Shown here: piece after piece, positions 59,801 to 63,332 of the stretch
Layout of the letters: every line of letters begins with the position of its first letter
Position numbering within the stretch: the stretch's first letter is position 1
Assembly: GCA_963924555.1 (NCBI GenBank)
Contig: OZ004581.1
Coordinates: 3,534,001-3,598,000, forward strand
Direction: 5' to 3'
Length of the DNA stretch: 64,000 bases
From: Crambe crambe
Taxonomy: Eukaryota > Porifera > Demospongiae > Poecilosclerida > Crambeidae
Position numbers and translations under genes: made by a program
Notes under the pieces: generated by a model
What the model was told of the DNA's origin: nothing
Seen by the model: only the letters and a program-made list of their open reading frames with translations
The model's database searches: none

Positions 59801-60828
59801 ATAACATGTTACATCATTGCCAAGTGTTCTGTACAATATATATTATTATTTTGTCATACAGGTGATGATGGGACTCTCACCATGCATTGATAGATACATT
59901 TCACTTTAGCTGTTCATAATTATTGTTGTGTTAACTTAGTGAAGCACTACATGCACACACACTAATTATTACTATACCTAGCAACTTACAAACAATACAA
60001 CTAGCTATTTAAATTTGGTTCTTATTGTCAAAAAAAGTTTAACCTGTATGACTGTGTTATCACTATGAATTTGAAATGTGATGGCGTGGCTTCATTCGGC
60101 CTTTGCAAGAATAATAATAGTTATTACACAAGATATGGGACATTAAATAGAGGCATTCATTAAGTACAATTGTTCATAGCAGGTCCCTGTATTTGTCCTA
60201 GTCCCACACTGCCTCTCACGCTCAACCAGCTGCTCTGGGGTTGGAGTACTAAGGTCCAAGGGCATTATCACAATAGGGATATCTATAGTCCTACAAAATC
60301 AGAGAGCACTCTCTAGAGCAGCTGCATGGGGAGGGTTCACATGCTTTTGTATGTATAAAGTTGTACTAAAGCCTCAAAAAATTATTCTAAATATCTTTTA
60401 AAAGCAAGTAGGGATAGCTAACATGTATGGTTCAAAAATTTTAGCAACAAGAGAGTCAAGTAACCCCTTACCCGTACCCAGCACCAAATTCTCAAGAACC
60501 ACATTAATATTCCCAAACTACACGCTAACAATTCCTACTTCATTCCCTTTATCTCATCCTGGCCCATCATGTGAGTGAAGTAGGAATAGTTAGTGTGTAG
60601 TTTGGTAATACTGGTGTGAAACATGTTGGTATATATCATGACTTTTAGATTGCAGAAAACACCAAATGTTAATAATATTGGTATGGGGTTATAAACCCAA
60701 ATTTGCTGACAATGTCAGATTTGGTTGAGAGCAATTATTATTTATCTTCTAGCTGCGAGTTGTGGTACTTGGTTGTCACATCAGTAGTTGGAATTCTTGC
60801 ATCTATTTTTTTTCTGTTGGTGCTTTGA
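11888..60828 (+). CDS. Composite COR-DEATH-2A-TM-Ig4-NACHT-LRR-TM gene (whole model)
   Basis: All exons listed individually between these positions can be joined on the plus strand without a stop. From the COR exon to NACHT most junctions are phase 1 (a split codon starting with G); LRR exons are phase 2 on both sides, so any can be skipped in frame. Domain order: COR-like, Cys-rich module, DEATH-like, linker, hydrophobic exon, TM plus 2A, Ser/Thr/Pro spacer, TM, Ig x4, NACHT with winged-helix region, LRR x11, TM. Single-gene status is an inference from phase continuity; alternatives are two adjacent genes (COR-DEATH and Ig-NACHT-LRR) or chimeric transcripts. The true 5' exon was not found; a ROC GTPase would be expected before COR but is not visible. 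The candidate Cys-rich exon at 13044 contains a stop and is left out. Confidence 0.55.
12519..12753 (+). CDS. Exon: post-COR Cys-rich module
   Basis: Acceptor 'tgttgcacag' completes the split Leu codon; the exon ends in phase 0 at AAG|GTAAAG. After a helical stretch (DKLEHIKDIHNNLSSICMD) it carries a cysteine series in KYYGGPFEVKCPVENCSQC, LPYVC and VTCIKCKQTT. The C-x4-C-x2-C ... C-x2-C spacing suggests a small zinc-binding fold. It continues directly from the COR exon. I cannot name the family. Confidence 0.65.
12819..12843 (+). CDS. Exon: 25-nt micro-exon
   Basis: Bounded by 'cattatag' and GTAAG; reads LGGVTSNK plus a split G. It converts phase 0 to phase 1 and so links the Cys-rich exon to the DEATH exon in frame. 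Very short, hence tentative. Confidence 0.5.
13044..13192 (+). pseudogene. Possible Cys-rich exon interrupted by TAG
   Basis: After the acceptor 'gctgtcttttag' the phase-1 frame stays open for about 42 codons, reads SSLHGVELLCSDCEPEPESV, meets TAG at 13169-13171 and continues as YCRACAKTYV. Cysteines on both sides of the stop (C-x2-C before, C-x2-C after) look like one zinc-binding module, so the TAG probably arose in a former coding exon. If the exon is included the protein ends here; if skipped, 12843 joins 14340 in frame. No clear donor follows, which favours decay. Confidence 0.35.
13365..13569. mobile_element. Palindromic MITE, family 'atccagccaacaatcccta', copy 1
   Basis: Long inverted arms meet around 13435-13460; the arm words are 'ggatggaaatgggatcaatc' and 'tttgttctgtatatccagcc'. 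The right arm ends in 'ggtcatccctac'; the left end is truncated. Further copies at 13619-13869, 26781-27001 and 31906-32046. Confidence 0.75.
13619..13869. mobile_element. Palindromic MITE, same family, copy 2
   Basis: Both ends are present: 'tagggatgaccattgctc' at 13619 and its reverse complement ending near 13869. It lies in tandem with copy 1 in the intron before the DEATH exons. Confidence 0.78.
14340..14544 (+). CDS. Exon: DEATH-like domain, first half
   Basis: Follows a long polypyrimidine tract and 'ttatcag' (phase 1) and ends at AG|GTTAGT (phase 2). It contains an N-terminal basic stretch (KKFIHAKKQWRLKQI) and then LVVPLGIPANKVKDIKAAHP, which fits helices 2-3 of a death-fold domain (L-G-I-x-x-x-K-V-x-D-I). 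Such domains pair with other death-fold proteins in the cytosol. In sponge NLRs a DEATH domain typically precedes NACHT; here many other exons lie between them. Confidence 0.68.
14683..14816 (+). CDS. Exon: DEATH-like domain, second half
   Basis: Acceptor 'attgtacag' completes the split Arg codon. The exon reads KEVLRVWKAIAIFNATYENL and then IKACIEGHEYAAEDICKYVQ. The central V-L-x-x-W and the closing L-I-x-A-C-x-x-x-x-x-x-x-A-A-x-x-I pattern is characteristic of DEATH-domain helices 4-6. It ends in phase 1 at G|GTATAA, joining to the linker exon at 16968. Confidence 0.68.
14995..15341 (-). pseudogene. Small membrane plus R/E-rich coiled-coil protein, frameshifted, antisense in intron
   Basis: The minus-strand ATG at 15341 opens a frame with a hydrophobic stretch (LDLLLVATTVGGIGGIYIG) followed by a basic region; it stops at about 15138. 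In another phase the sequence continues without a break as a highly charged helix with two near-copies of EEIREE(H/R)RRREEE-type heptads and ends in TGA at 14995. One indel near 15175-15190 would explain the shift. The likely ancestral form is a one-pass membrane anchor with an Arg/Glu coiled coil. No named family recognised. It lies inside the intron after the DEATH exons. Confidence 0.5.
15730..16180. repeat. CpG-rich interspersed patch
   Basis: Unlike its AT-rich surroundings this stretch is dense in CpG, with repeated words such as ACGCGT, GCGTAATAATGCG, TAGCGCA and GCGCGATTA in both orientations. Probably a transposon, but I could not define clean ends. Confidence 0.4.
16968..17009 (+). 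CDS. Exon: 14-codon linker
   Basis: Bounded by 'tctctatgatctag' and GTAAG, phase 1 on both sides, reading GSSSAEQPTKEPAS: a flexible Ser/Pro/Glu linker. Its phase matches both the DEATH exon before and the hydrophobic exon after. Confidence 0.5.
17428..17960. repeat. 19-bp tandem satellite, about 27 copies
   Basis: Unit close to ATAAAAGACACAGCATCAT, with variants of 15-21 bp (TTTAAAAG, ATAATATAAAAG, lost 'aca', gacgcagc, gacacaac). It sits in the 2.5-kb intron between the linker exon and the hydrophobic exon. There are no unique spacers, so it is not a CRISPR array. Confidence 0.92.
18541..18665. repeat. Foldback element
   Basis: Imperfect arms: 'gtgcacgaggttacataaat' in the left half pairs with 'gtgcatttatgtaacctta' in the right half, with outer words 'tttaatg' and 'cattaaa'. 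It lies in the intron before the 2A exons. Confidence 0.6.
19559..19639 (+). CDS. Exon: short hydrophobic segment
   Basis: After 'cttttctacag', exactly 27 codons in phase 1 to G|GTGAG, with no stop: EFFWAHVYLQPLETLLIVCV then SQKLISK. It may be a membrane-associated or amphipathic piece before the 2A exon. Support is only splice signals and frame continuity. Confidence 0.45.
19694..19921 (+). CDS. Exon: transmembrane segment followed by 2A ribosome-skipping motif
   Basis: Acceptor 'ttctgtaatacag', phase 1. The last 37 residues hold a strongly hydrophobic segment at 19801-19866 (begins VATAVVSVAF, ends IIFYLLLL) directly followed by SGDVELNPGP (19867-19896). The D-(V/I)-E-x-N-P-G-P consensus is fully met; 2A peptides make the ribosome skip the Gly-Pro bond, releasing the upstream protein and continuing from Pro. 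2A-like signals are known from sea urchin NLR-type proteins and from non-LTR retrotransposons. The donor used here (ATA|GTTAAA at 19921) is weak but restores frame into the next exon; without it the frame ends at TAA 19924. The GTG near 19735 is not a start. Confidence 0.8.
19867..19896 (+). promoter_or_regulatory. 2A translational recoding signal
   Basis: Codons TCT GGG GAT GTG GAA TTG AAC CCT GGG CCA encode SGDVELNPGP. Skipping would occur between GGG (19891) and CCA (19894). This is a nascent-peptide signal, so function depends on the encoded residues and the hydrophobic sequence upstream. Confidence 0.82.
19974..20111 (+). CDS. Exon: post-2A hydrophobic N-terminus and Ser/Thr/Pro spacer
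   Basis: Acceptor 'ttccttttgtag', 46 codons, phase 1 on both sides. It begins SFFLYFIGMTSVHLV, which could act as a weak signal sequence for a product starting at the 2A proline, then VIRQVMSDNNTTGEG with an N-glycosylation sequon (NNT/NTT) and a flexible GSTSLPPSLS stretch. The donor TCT-G|GTAC is immediately followed by an inserted transposon (20116-20620). Confidence 0.6.
20116..20620. mobile_element. MITE with 9-bp target duplication beside a splice donor
   Basis: Inverted ends GGCTGTTATGAATCAGTGG (20116) and CCACTGATTCATAACGGCC (to 20620). The arms continue through 'ggaatggaatactggaa'. Flanking CTCTGGTAC occurs at 20107-20115 and 20621-20629: a 9-bp target duplication, typical of Mutator-like elements. 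The duplicated target contains the splice donor GGTAC, so the left copy keeps the junction working. Confidence 0.85.
20687..20812 (+). CDS. Exon: second transmembrane segment
   Basis: Acceptor 'aatgttaactcag', 42 codons, phase 1 on both sides (ends G|GTATAA). Reads GNSDSDIAG, then a Gly/Ile-rich membrane span from IVTGVFGML to AIAVFSFNVW, then KHCLQP. By the positive-inside rule the Lys/His after the span suggests the C-terminal side is cytosolic, which would place NACHT correctly but the Ig domains unexpectedly. Confidence 0.7.
21123..21425 (+). CDS. Exon: Ig-like domain 1
   Basis: 101 codons, phase 1 to phase 1, the classic one-exon Ig module. Hallmarks: strand-B cysteine in GKDYSLTCTAMTD, tryptophan in FEFSWIYNN, and strand-F GEYTCKC. 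Extra cysteines after the F strand (KCSL, RGC) are unusual. It directly follows the TM exon. Confidence 0.78.
21497..21775 (+). CDS. Exon: Ig-like domain 2
   Basis: 93 codons, phase 1 to phase 1. Hallmarks: GKSYKLECTITGAEG, KYQWMRDD, then DRGRYRCRVTIECD. It shares the ending pattern S-N-x-V-D-V-(R/Q)-L-S-G with domain 3, so the two are probably duplicates. Confidence 0.8.
21776..24864 (+). other. 3.1-kb intron between Ig2 and Ig3
   Basis: No further Ig exon found. It holds a pair of about 75-bp direct repeats (22488-22562 and 23630-23706, shared word 'acacagtcaa' or 'gcacagtcaa' followed by 'aaatggct'), probably parts of one interspersed element. A GC-richer patch at 22690-23060 has no clear gene. 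Confidence 0.5.
24865..25197 (+). CDS. Exon: Ig-like domain 3
   Basis: 111 codons, phase 1 to phase 1. Hallmarks: GEQYSLECTISATDC, EITWYKNGT, HRGRYTCEVTITCG. Two extra cysteines lie before the tryptophan (TDC and TTC), which could form an additional disulfide. A longer G strand (ASLKATSNQVDVQLSG) ends as in domain 2. Confidence 0.8.
25654..26239. mobile_element. Long-TIR non-autonomous transposon
   Basis: Arms of about 80 bases: GCGGGCCCGACCCTTTACC at the left and GGTAAAGGGTCGGGCCCGC at the right, continuing through 'ggaaagagtctggtcaaatc' to 'aatacatgatcttgtt'. The interior supports open frames in several phases with no recognisable domain. Confidence 0.8.
26255..26690. repeat. Dispersed repeat, reverse copy of LRR-intron repeats
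   Basis: The sequence from 'cccgaaatagtagcactgtg' to the 'gctcgctcgctgtcaaaatt' word matches the reverse strand of about 44700-45130, 46300-46720 and 53900-54330. The recurring 70-residue frame in those copies is a by-product of the repeat. Confidence 0.7.
26781..27001. mobile_element. Palindromic MITE, family of 13365
   Basis: Both ends present: 'gtagggatgaccactgctca' and 'gagcagtggtcatccctac'. Nearly perfect arms with the 'tatccagc(c/t)aacaatccct' word. Confidence 0.8.
28166..28486 (+). CDS. Exon: Ig-like domain 4
   Basis: 107 codons, phase 1 to phase 1. Hallmarks: GKEYELQCKPGLNI, TYKWHKKGKE, DAGCYTCTVTVKKN. Extra cysteines precede the tryptophan (DCSRLDC), as in domain 3. It joins directly to the NACHT exon; no membrane segment lies between. 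Confidence 0.78.
28702..30229 (+). CDS. Exon: NACHT ATPase with winged-helix region
   Basis: Acceptor 'ccaattattgcag' (phase 1 in), donor AA|GTGAG (phase 2 out); 508 codons in one exon, as is usual for NLR NACHT modules. Walker A GKPGAGKTTL at 28899, Walker B FVFLLDGLDEYHE at 29121 with the acidic D-G-x-D-E NACHT signature, sensor-1-like ATIIATSRYSAYL at about 29246, and the winged-helix SFTHLAVQEFCAAF at 29826. It begins AEKCREEMKEKYKTM, an FISNA-like helix. It should bind ATP and drive oligomerisation on ligand sensing. An in-frame P-loop lookalike (GKGKPGDGNKGT) lies 27 codons before the true one. The frame is intact. Confidence 0.92.
30552..30635 (+). CDS. LRR exon 1
   Basis: Exactly 84 nt, phase 2 both sides: one 28-residue ribonuclease-inhibitor-type repeat, LGVNQIEDEGAKILSGALRK then MPNLQVL. 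It joins in frame to NACHT via the split Asn codon (AA|C). Confidence 0.85.
31906..32046. mobile_element. Degraded palindromic MITE, family of 13365
   Basis: Keeps 'gtagggatgaccattgttca' and 'tttgttctgtatatcca', but the second arm is short and altered. Confidence 0.6.
32092..32186. repeat. Foldback of 'ttttctaagtgcc' words
   Basis: Two copies of 'tttctaagtgcc' on one strand are answered by two copies of 'ggcacttagaaaa'-type words, forming a double hairpin of about 90 bases. Confidence 0.6.
32364..34020 (-). pseudogene. Crypton-like tyrosine recombinase relic, copy 1 (split by a MITE)
   Basis: On the minus strand the last conserved block reads MERTGHRSIEGLRSYKRTSS (about 32615-32556), preceded in the same orientation by sequence translating near SGIDEKLV. 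This G-H-R-S ... S-Y-K-R motif is the C-terminal active-site region of Crypton-type tyrosine recombinases (DUF3504-like). The N-terminal half (33470-34020) matches copy 2 at 36108-36605 with frame breaks. A hAT-type MITE sits inside. Non-functional. Confidence 0.65.
32459..34634 (-). repeat. Direct duplication, copy 1 (partner 35853-37284)
   Basis: Apart from the MITE at 32715-33461, sequence from 'ttattgccatctgatcttct' to 'caccaactcagcagcagta' is repeated nearly base for base in the same orientation at 35853-37284. The repeat includes the recombinase relic and about 600 bases beyond it, so it is either two insertions of one long element or a local duplication. Confidence 0.85.
32715..33461. 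mobile_element. hAT-type MITE with 8-bp target duplication
   Basis: Inverted ends TAGCCTCGTACCCAGGC and GCCTGGGGACGAGGCTA; flanking CCTTGAAC at 32707-32714 and 33462-33469. The duplicate at 36108 has the uninterrupted site 'ccttgaacatatttgaaaca', confirming the insertion. Inner open frames (32926-33174, 33200-33439) have no known domain. Confidence 0.88.
34635..35850 (-). pseudogene. Ty3/Gypsy integrase relic
   Basis: Reverse-strand sequence around 34870-34950 translates to CIDLFICWLEAIPTADITEE then TVAQAF, which fits the retroviral-type integrase core (D-R-x-x-x-W-x-E-A-x-P... E-x-V-A-x-A-F). Further along, about 34670-34720 reads like LKAHPNPEH and L-L-G-V. Stops and indels throughout; no LTR identified. 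Confidence 0.6.
35853..37284 (-). pseudogene. Crypton-like tyrosine recombinase relic, copy 2
   Basis: The minus-strand frame 36605-36279 (108 aa) begins MKRLQSKGLGSVHRQAEAIT and includes NGLYFALRSGDEHRNLRHK, typical of the N-terminal half of DUF3504/Crypton recombinases. It ends shortly after ISKNGPGRIKGRKVKPKG; the C-terminal G-H-R-S block is at about 35960-36010 in broken frame. Better preserved than copy 1 and without the MITE. Confidence 0.68.
37290..38640. other. Unassigned repeat-like sequence
   Basis: Two short frames (plus 37389-37574, minus 37938-37732) have no recognisable domain; the minus one begins MEQLRFEVMRLQEVVKSTG and may be a retroelement gag or coiled-coil remnant. 38280-38600 is repeated at 40650-41010. 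Confidence 0.4.
38659..38742 (+). CDS. LRR exon 2
   Basis: 84 nt, phase 2 both sides: LEYNKIGDGGVKALSEVLES, MKQLKRL. Closest relative is exon 7 at 50228; it opens duplication block A. Confidence 0.82.
38768..39465. mobile_element. Palindromic element next to LRR exon 2, with nested MITE
   Basis: Ends 'aagccacacccactagta' and 'tactagtgggtgtggctt' are inverted; the arms continue through 'cccatagacaagcc' and '(t/g)tctatggg'. The block B copy (about 50335-50745) lacks the nested 38880-39151 insertion. Confidence 0.75.
38880..39151. mobile_element. Nested MITE, Harbinger-like
   Basis: Inverted ends GGCCACTATTAATAGAA and TTCCATTAATAGTGGCC, flanked by TTATTA; the empty site is present at about 50455 in block B. 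Ends starting GGCC and a TTA-type target suggest a PIF/Harbinger relative. Confidence 0.7.
39470..41400. repeat. Block A intron with repeated segments
   Basis: 39740-40060 and 41100-41400 are near-identical (word 'ttgaagtcttgcatgtgtca'), and 51005-51230 is a third copy. 40650-41010 repeats 38280-38600. The small minus frames (39813-40034, 41173-41376) are copies of the same repeat, not genes. Confidence 0.65.
41405..42052 (-). repeat. Inverted copy of the composite palindromic repeat at 4.5-5.2 kb
   Basis: Read in reverse it follows 4503-5225: 'atagcaaccacatagcaa', 'gtgcactaattt' words, 'ggggatgcaaaaaa', the 'aagcttgttgggtttgaa' foldback, a Cys/Gly-free stretch containing 'gatcttcggactgggc', then the 'atagataaagcatgcgc' hairpin. 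The inverted copies bracket about 36 kb including COR to NACHT. Confidence 0.75.
43054..43482. mobile_element. Palindromic MITE, block A copy
   Basis: Arms of about 190 bases from 'gtagggatggctaatagc' to 'gttagcaatccctac', meeting near 'gagaggccagataattataa'. The block B copy is 52251-52687, a relative lies at 60409-60615. The 62-residue frame in each arm is incidental. Confidence 0.8.
44410..46028 (+). repeat. Local tandem duplication, unit 1 (contains LRR exon 3)
   Basis: From 'gacatttatgccatgctgtt' through exon 3 and its following intron; unit 2 at 46029-47620 repeats it with only small indels, such as removal of a 'gggaatttgtaggaagcg' stretch. A third version is at 53602-55200 in block B. 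Confidence 0.85.
45383..45466 (+). CDS. LRR exon 3
   Basis: 84 nt, phase 2 both sides: LIENEIGVDGIKDLSGALKN, MSQLQKL, with split codon TG|C. Confidence 0.82.
46976..47059 (+). CDS. LRR exon 4
   Basis: 84 nt, phase 2 both sides: LDRNEIGDEGIKDLSGALKN, MSHLQDL, split codon TA|C. The apparent TAG stop exists only if the intron is retained. Confidence 0.82.
47538..47562. repeat. Poly-G tract, 25 G
   Basis: 25 uninterrupted G residues; the duplicate at 55143-55155 has 13. Able to form quadruplexes and prone to slippage. Confidence 0.95.
47725..47911 (+). CDS. Extra 3' terminal-type exon, copy 1
   Basis: Acceptor 'tcattaacag' in the phase used by LRR exons, then 61 open codons and TAA: starts LQQNDFSWEEADLLQPIQWL and ends SQNLCFSQFFIAS. 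The opening N-x-F-S-x-E-E-A-D matches LRR exon 11 at 58522, but instead of a donor it runs on to a stop. Copy 2 at 55318 keeps the same length and frame. It could give an isoform ending after LRR 4 without the membrane tail. Confidence 0.5.
48596..48679 (+). CDS. LRR exon 5
   Basis: 84 nt, phase 2 both sides: LGRNEIGVEGIRSLFGFLES, MTSLRVL, split codon GT|G. Confidence 0.82.
48974..49060 (+). CDS. LRR exon 6 (87 nt)
   Basis: Phase 2 both sides but one codon longer: LDYNEIGPEGFETVSEKISG, KVLKLKKL. It lies between blocks A and B and has no near-identical partner. Confidence 0.78.
49061..50227 (+). other. Intron between blocks A and B
   Basis: No exon seen. It contains an inverted pair 'ctagatact' / 'agtatctagagaagttttac' (about 49388-49405 and 49540-49560), suggesting a small foldback element. 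Confidence 0.5.
50228..50311 (+). CDS. LRR exon 7
   Basis: 84 nt, phase 2 both sides: LSGNGIGDQGAKALSEVLKS, MKELKVL; sister of exon 2. Confidence 0.82.
52251..52687. mobile_element. Palindromic MITE, block B copy
   Basis: Same as 43054-43482 with a few substitutions and a small extra 'ctcacttgttg' piece in the right arm; it was present before the block duplication. Confidence 0.8.
54575..54658 (+). CDS. LRR exon 8
   Basis: 84 nt, phase 2 both sides: LVGNEIGVDGIKDLSRALKN, MSQLQKL, split TA|C; sister of exons 3 and 4. Confidence 0.82.
55318..55504 (+). CDS. Extra 3' terminal-type exon, copy 2
   Basis: Same acceptor, length (61 codons) and stop position as 47725-47911. Differences I can read are single-base substitutions, a few of them changing residues (for example LSMCWQ to LNLCWK), with no indel, so the frame has survived duplication. 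It would terminate an isoform after LRR 8. Confidence 0.5.
56141..56224 (+). CDS. LRR exon 9
   Basis: 84 nt, phase 2 both sides: LAENKIGDEGARSLFGSLES, MTSLQIL; sister of exons 5 and 10. Confidence 0.82.
56457..56573 (+). repeat. Dispersed direct repeat, copy 2
   Basis: Matches 644-775 near the start of the window. Confidence 0.6.
56848..56886. repeat. (GAT)n microsatellite
   Basis: About 12-13 uninterrupted ATG/GAT units. Confidence 0.92.
57150..58520 (+). repeat. Third, partial copy of the array intron
   Basis: Matches pieces of blocks A and B (words 'gatgtagctacataggat', 'atctagacagagcctagcta', 'gacatttatgccatgctgtt') in shortened form leading to LRR exon 10. It includes a degraded version of the extra 3' exon near 57320-57470. 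Confidence 0.7.
58106..58189 (+). CDS. LRR exon 10
   Basis: 84 nt, phase 2 both sides: LAENKIGVEGVRSLFGALES, MTSLQKL, split TA|C. Confidence 0.82.
58522..58605 (+). CDS. LRR exon 11 (C-terminal cap)
   Basis: 84 nt: LYGNGFSQEEADEIRSLSWP, NTLTLHT, split TA|C. It departs from the repeat consensus after E-E-A-D, as a last cap repeat does. Donor TA|GTAAGT leads in frame to the TM exon at 60753; if unspliced it ends at TAG. Confidence 0.72.
59194..59526 (-). CDS. Unassigned 110-codon open frame
   Basis: Uninterrupted minus-strand frame starting MYVECLFWAPLDAEVAVG and containing RDYDYINLPGGKVLCVVIVG. Composition is protein-like, but no domain was recognised. It sits in the intron of the large gene and may be transposon-derived. 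Confidence 0.25.
   Translation of the reverse strand: MYVECLFWAPLDAEVAVGQRILLKHNHVIFSRNPKRLVTFFINHSCILRSSNKTLYTSCVTPFWSLQEEVGKCLVARDYDYINLPGGKVLCVVIVGTKYESSWFRGHDYK
60409..60615. mobile_element. Small relative of the 43054 MITE
   Basis: Starts 'gtagggatagctaacatgta', with arms sharing 'acacgctaacaattcctact' and 'gtaggaatagttagtgtgt'; shorter and diverged. Confidence 0.65.
60753..60828 (+). CDS. Exon: C-terminal transmembrane segment
   Basis: Acceptor 'tttatcttctag', phase 2. Reads CELWYLVVTSVVGILASIFF then LLVL and TGA (60826-60828): one membrane span at the very end, as in a tail-anchored or type I protein with no tail. The span runs through T8 (60806-60813). One extra T would instead lead into a charged tail that stays open to TAA at 60920. 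Confidence 0.6.
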
Positions 60829-61309
60829 GGTACAAGTATAGAAAACAAGAAGAAGATCCATTTTCACAGGCTGATATTGAGGACATCATAACAACGAGAC
60901 CGAGGGATCTACCGTCTGTATAAACCCAAAGGCCCTGGGCTGTAGTGTCCCGAGTGTAGTGAAGCTGCCTCGGAGAACCTTGGTGTTCTGCGTGGGGCAT
61001 TTGCAAGGCCCAACCCAAGAACCTGTTGAACAAGCTATGGAACTAGAAACTAAGTATGGTCTGCAGTCAGAGTCTAGTGATGATAACATTTATTCAGAGT
61101 TGAAGTCTTTACTGCAAAATTCTGGCCCTCTACCTCACTTGAGCTCCATCCCTGGCCCTGCTCACTCCAGCTCCACTCCCGCCCCTCTACCTCACTCCAG
61201 CACCACCCCCGCCCCTCTACCTCACTCCAGCTCCACCCCTCTAACCCCCATGCAAGCTAAGCCACCTGCATGCAAGAAACAGCGACAATTTAGAGTGACA
61301 GAGAGGTAG
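60829..61309 (+). pseudogene. Broken cytoplasmic tail: charged region and Pro/Ser repeats
   Basis: Beyond the TGA another frame reads RYKYRKQEEDPFSQADIEDI and ITTRPRDLPSV to TAA at about 60920, typical of a basic stop-transfer plus acidic tail. A third frame, open from 60881, continues as PKALGCSVPS, LPRRTLVFCVGHLQGP, ELETKYGLQSESSDD and NIYSELKSLL, then three repeats of PLPHSSSTPA-type units, ending FRVTER and TAG at 61309. The joined content suggests a tail with a YSEL tyrosine motif disrupted by two indels, or an assembly error. It could also be a separate gene. Confidence 0.4.
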
Positions 61310-63297
61310 AAGATGCTAGGGCATTTGGAATCCCAGAAAACACACGATCTTTGTCACATCATGATATGCTATTGATGATGCTATTGATGATGCTATTATA
61401 TTGTACATTTTAATCTTTGTCACCCAGCAATGCTATTATGCCTCAGGCACGGGGTGAATATATGTAGACTTACCTATGCCCTGAGAGGAGGTAAGTCTAT
61501 ATGTAGACACCTCCCAGTAAATAAGTGAACTGGTTTACCTCTAACTGACCAATCAGATTGCAGGAATCAATCAAGCCATGTTCTAACGAACATGTAACAC
61601 TTTCACTTTCATGTGTGTGTTATTGTCATTTTCTGCATGGCACAGAAATGTAATTGGGACCTTTGTTATTTACTTGCATTGTTTATAGAATCAAGCTGGA
61701 AGTGAAAGTCTCTTGAATAATGCAGAACAATAAAATGTTGCTGCACTGATGAATAGAAACATTACAACTGATATTCAGGACAATACTATTTCCAGAGAAT
61801 ATATAGATATGTGTATAACTAGTAAATACACCTACATACCTCAAAACAGCATCCTGCTTGGTCTCGTCACATGCATGTGATTGCCACACACTAGCTGCTA
61901 GTAATATTTACACAGGACATGTGGTATGCTTTACTTCGTATAGATAGGACCTGATAGTTAACTCGATGCATATACAAAAAAAAAGGAACACTTCTCCAAG
62001 TACCTTAGCACTCATCCACAAAGTTCTAATGTTGGGGTCACAAAATAAGTCAAGTGATCTCTGGAAGTAAGCATCAGATGCTTGTAACATAAGCATCTAT
62101 GTAATATCTAACCAGTTCATTTGCATAACTGCTGTTGTTCCAAGCAGCTCTGGAGTTATAGTTCCATAGCAACCATGCATGTTTGAGGAGCTTTAAATCA
62201 AGAGCTCCCTAGTGTAATCAAGATCATTTATGCAGGTCACCATTTTGATGACTCTAACCTCATTCAACATGGCATCCCAGTAGTATCCTGTGCAGTTTGT
62301 GGCTCTAAAATTAAAATGTTTGTTCACTGATACTGTTTTGACAACTTGTGTTATAAAAGGTTTAAGGCAGTAGCTACTAGCTACCCATAGATAATATAAA
62401 CTAGAGGAACATCATAATAATAATGTAGGCTAGCTAATTTTGCCACTATAGACTAACAATGGAAAAGTCTAAATGGGGTGATAAATCAATGGGGCTCATG
62501 GAAGCTCTCAGCCTTTTTCTTCACCTATAACACAAGGTTGAATAATAAACCTATGGGGTGTAACAAAGATTATGCAGTCCAATTAATTTTGAGGCATACA
62601 ACCTTTTTGTTTTCTTTACACACACCTGTCCAAGGTGGAATTCCTAGATGAAATCTTGTAGGGAGCCTCACCTAGCTAGATAGCTATTTTGTGGTAGAAG
62701 TATCCAATTGTGGACCAAGATGTAGCACAGCTAGAGTTTCACCACACTTCTTCCACACTTCTTCCAAGGTGATTTTCATAGCTAGACTGGAGAAAACCAC
62801 CAATCTCTTTCACTGCATCCATGCAGTGACAATTCTTCAGCCTTGAGAATTTCATTATTCACTGAGGGGGGACATTATTCACCAGTGAATTATGTCCTAG
62901 GGGAAGACATTATTCAGGGGAAGATCATATGCAGGCTAGCTAATTTCACCACCATAGCAATGGAAAAGTCTACCGACCAATGTCTAGAGTTAGAAAGGCT
63001 TCAAATATAGCACTAAAGCTAGCTAGTCAGCCATGAAAGCTTCGTGCACAGAGAATCCAGCAGCAGAGTTGTGTGGAAATCACCAACTATATAAGGTAGG
63101 TTTTCCAGCTTATCAACTAACTATATGGTACCTTGTTGCTCTTCCCTAGGCTTCAGTTGGTGTTCTTCATATAGTTTGTTCATAGCAGCTTCTCTCTAGC
63201 TCTAGATGGAAACCCCACCACACTCGATAGAATTATACTTTTTTTTTCAAAAGTAGAAAGCGTGAATAAAGTTTGATTTCTACCCTCGACTGTCACA

Positions 63298-63332
<35 letters not shown>

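Larger units (their letters stand above)
58606..60752 (+). other. 2.1-kb intron before the TM exon
   Basis: Contains the unassigned minus frame 59194-59526 and a MITE at 60409-60615; otherwise nothing recognised. Confidence 0.5.
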
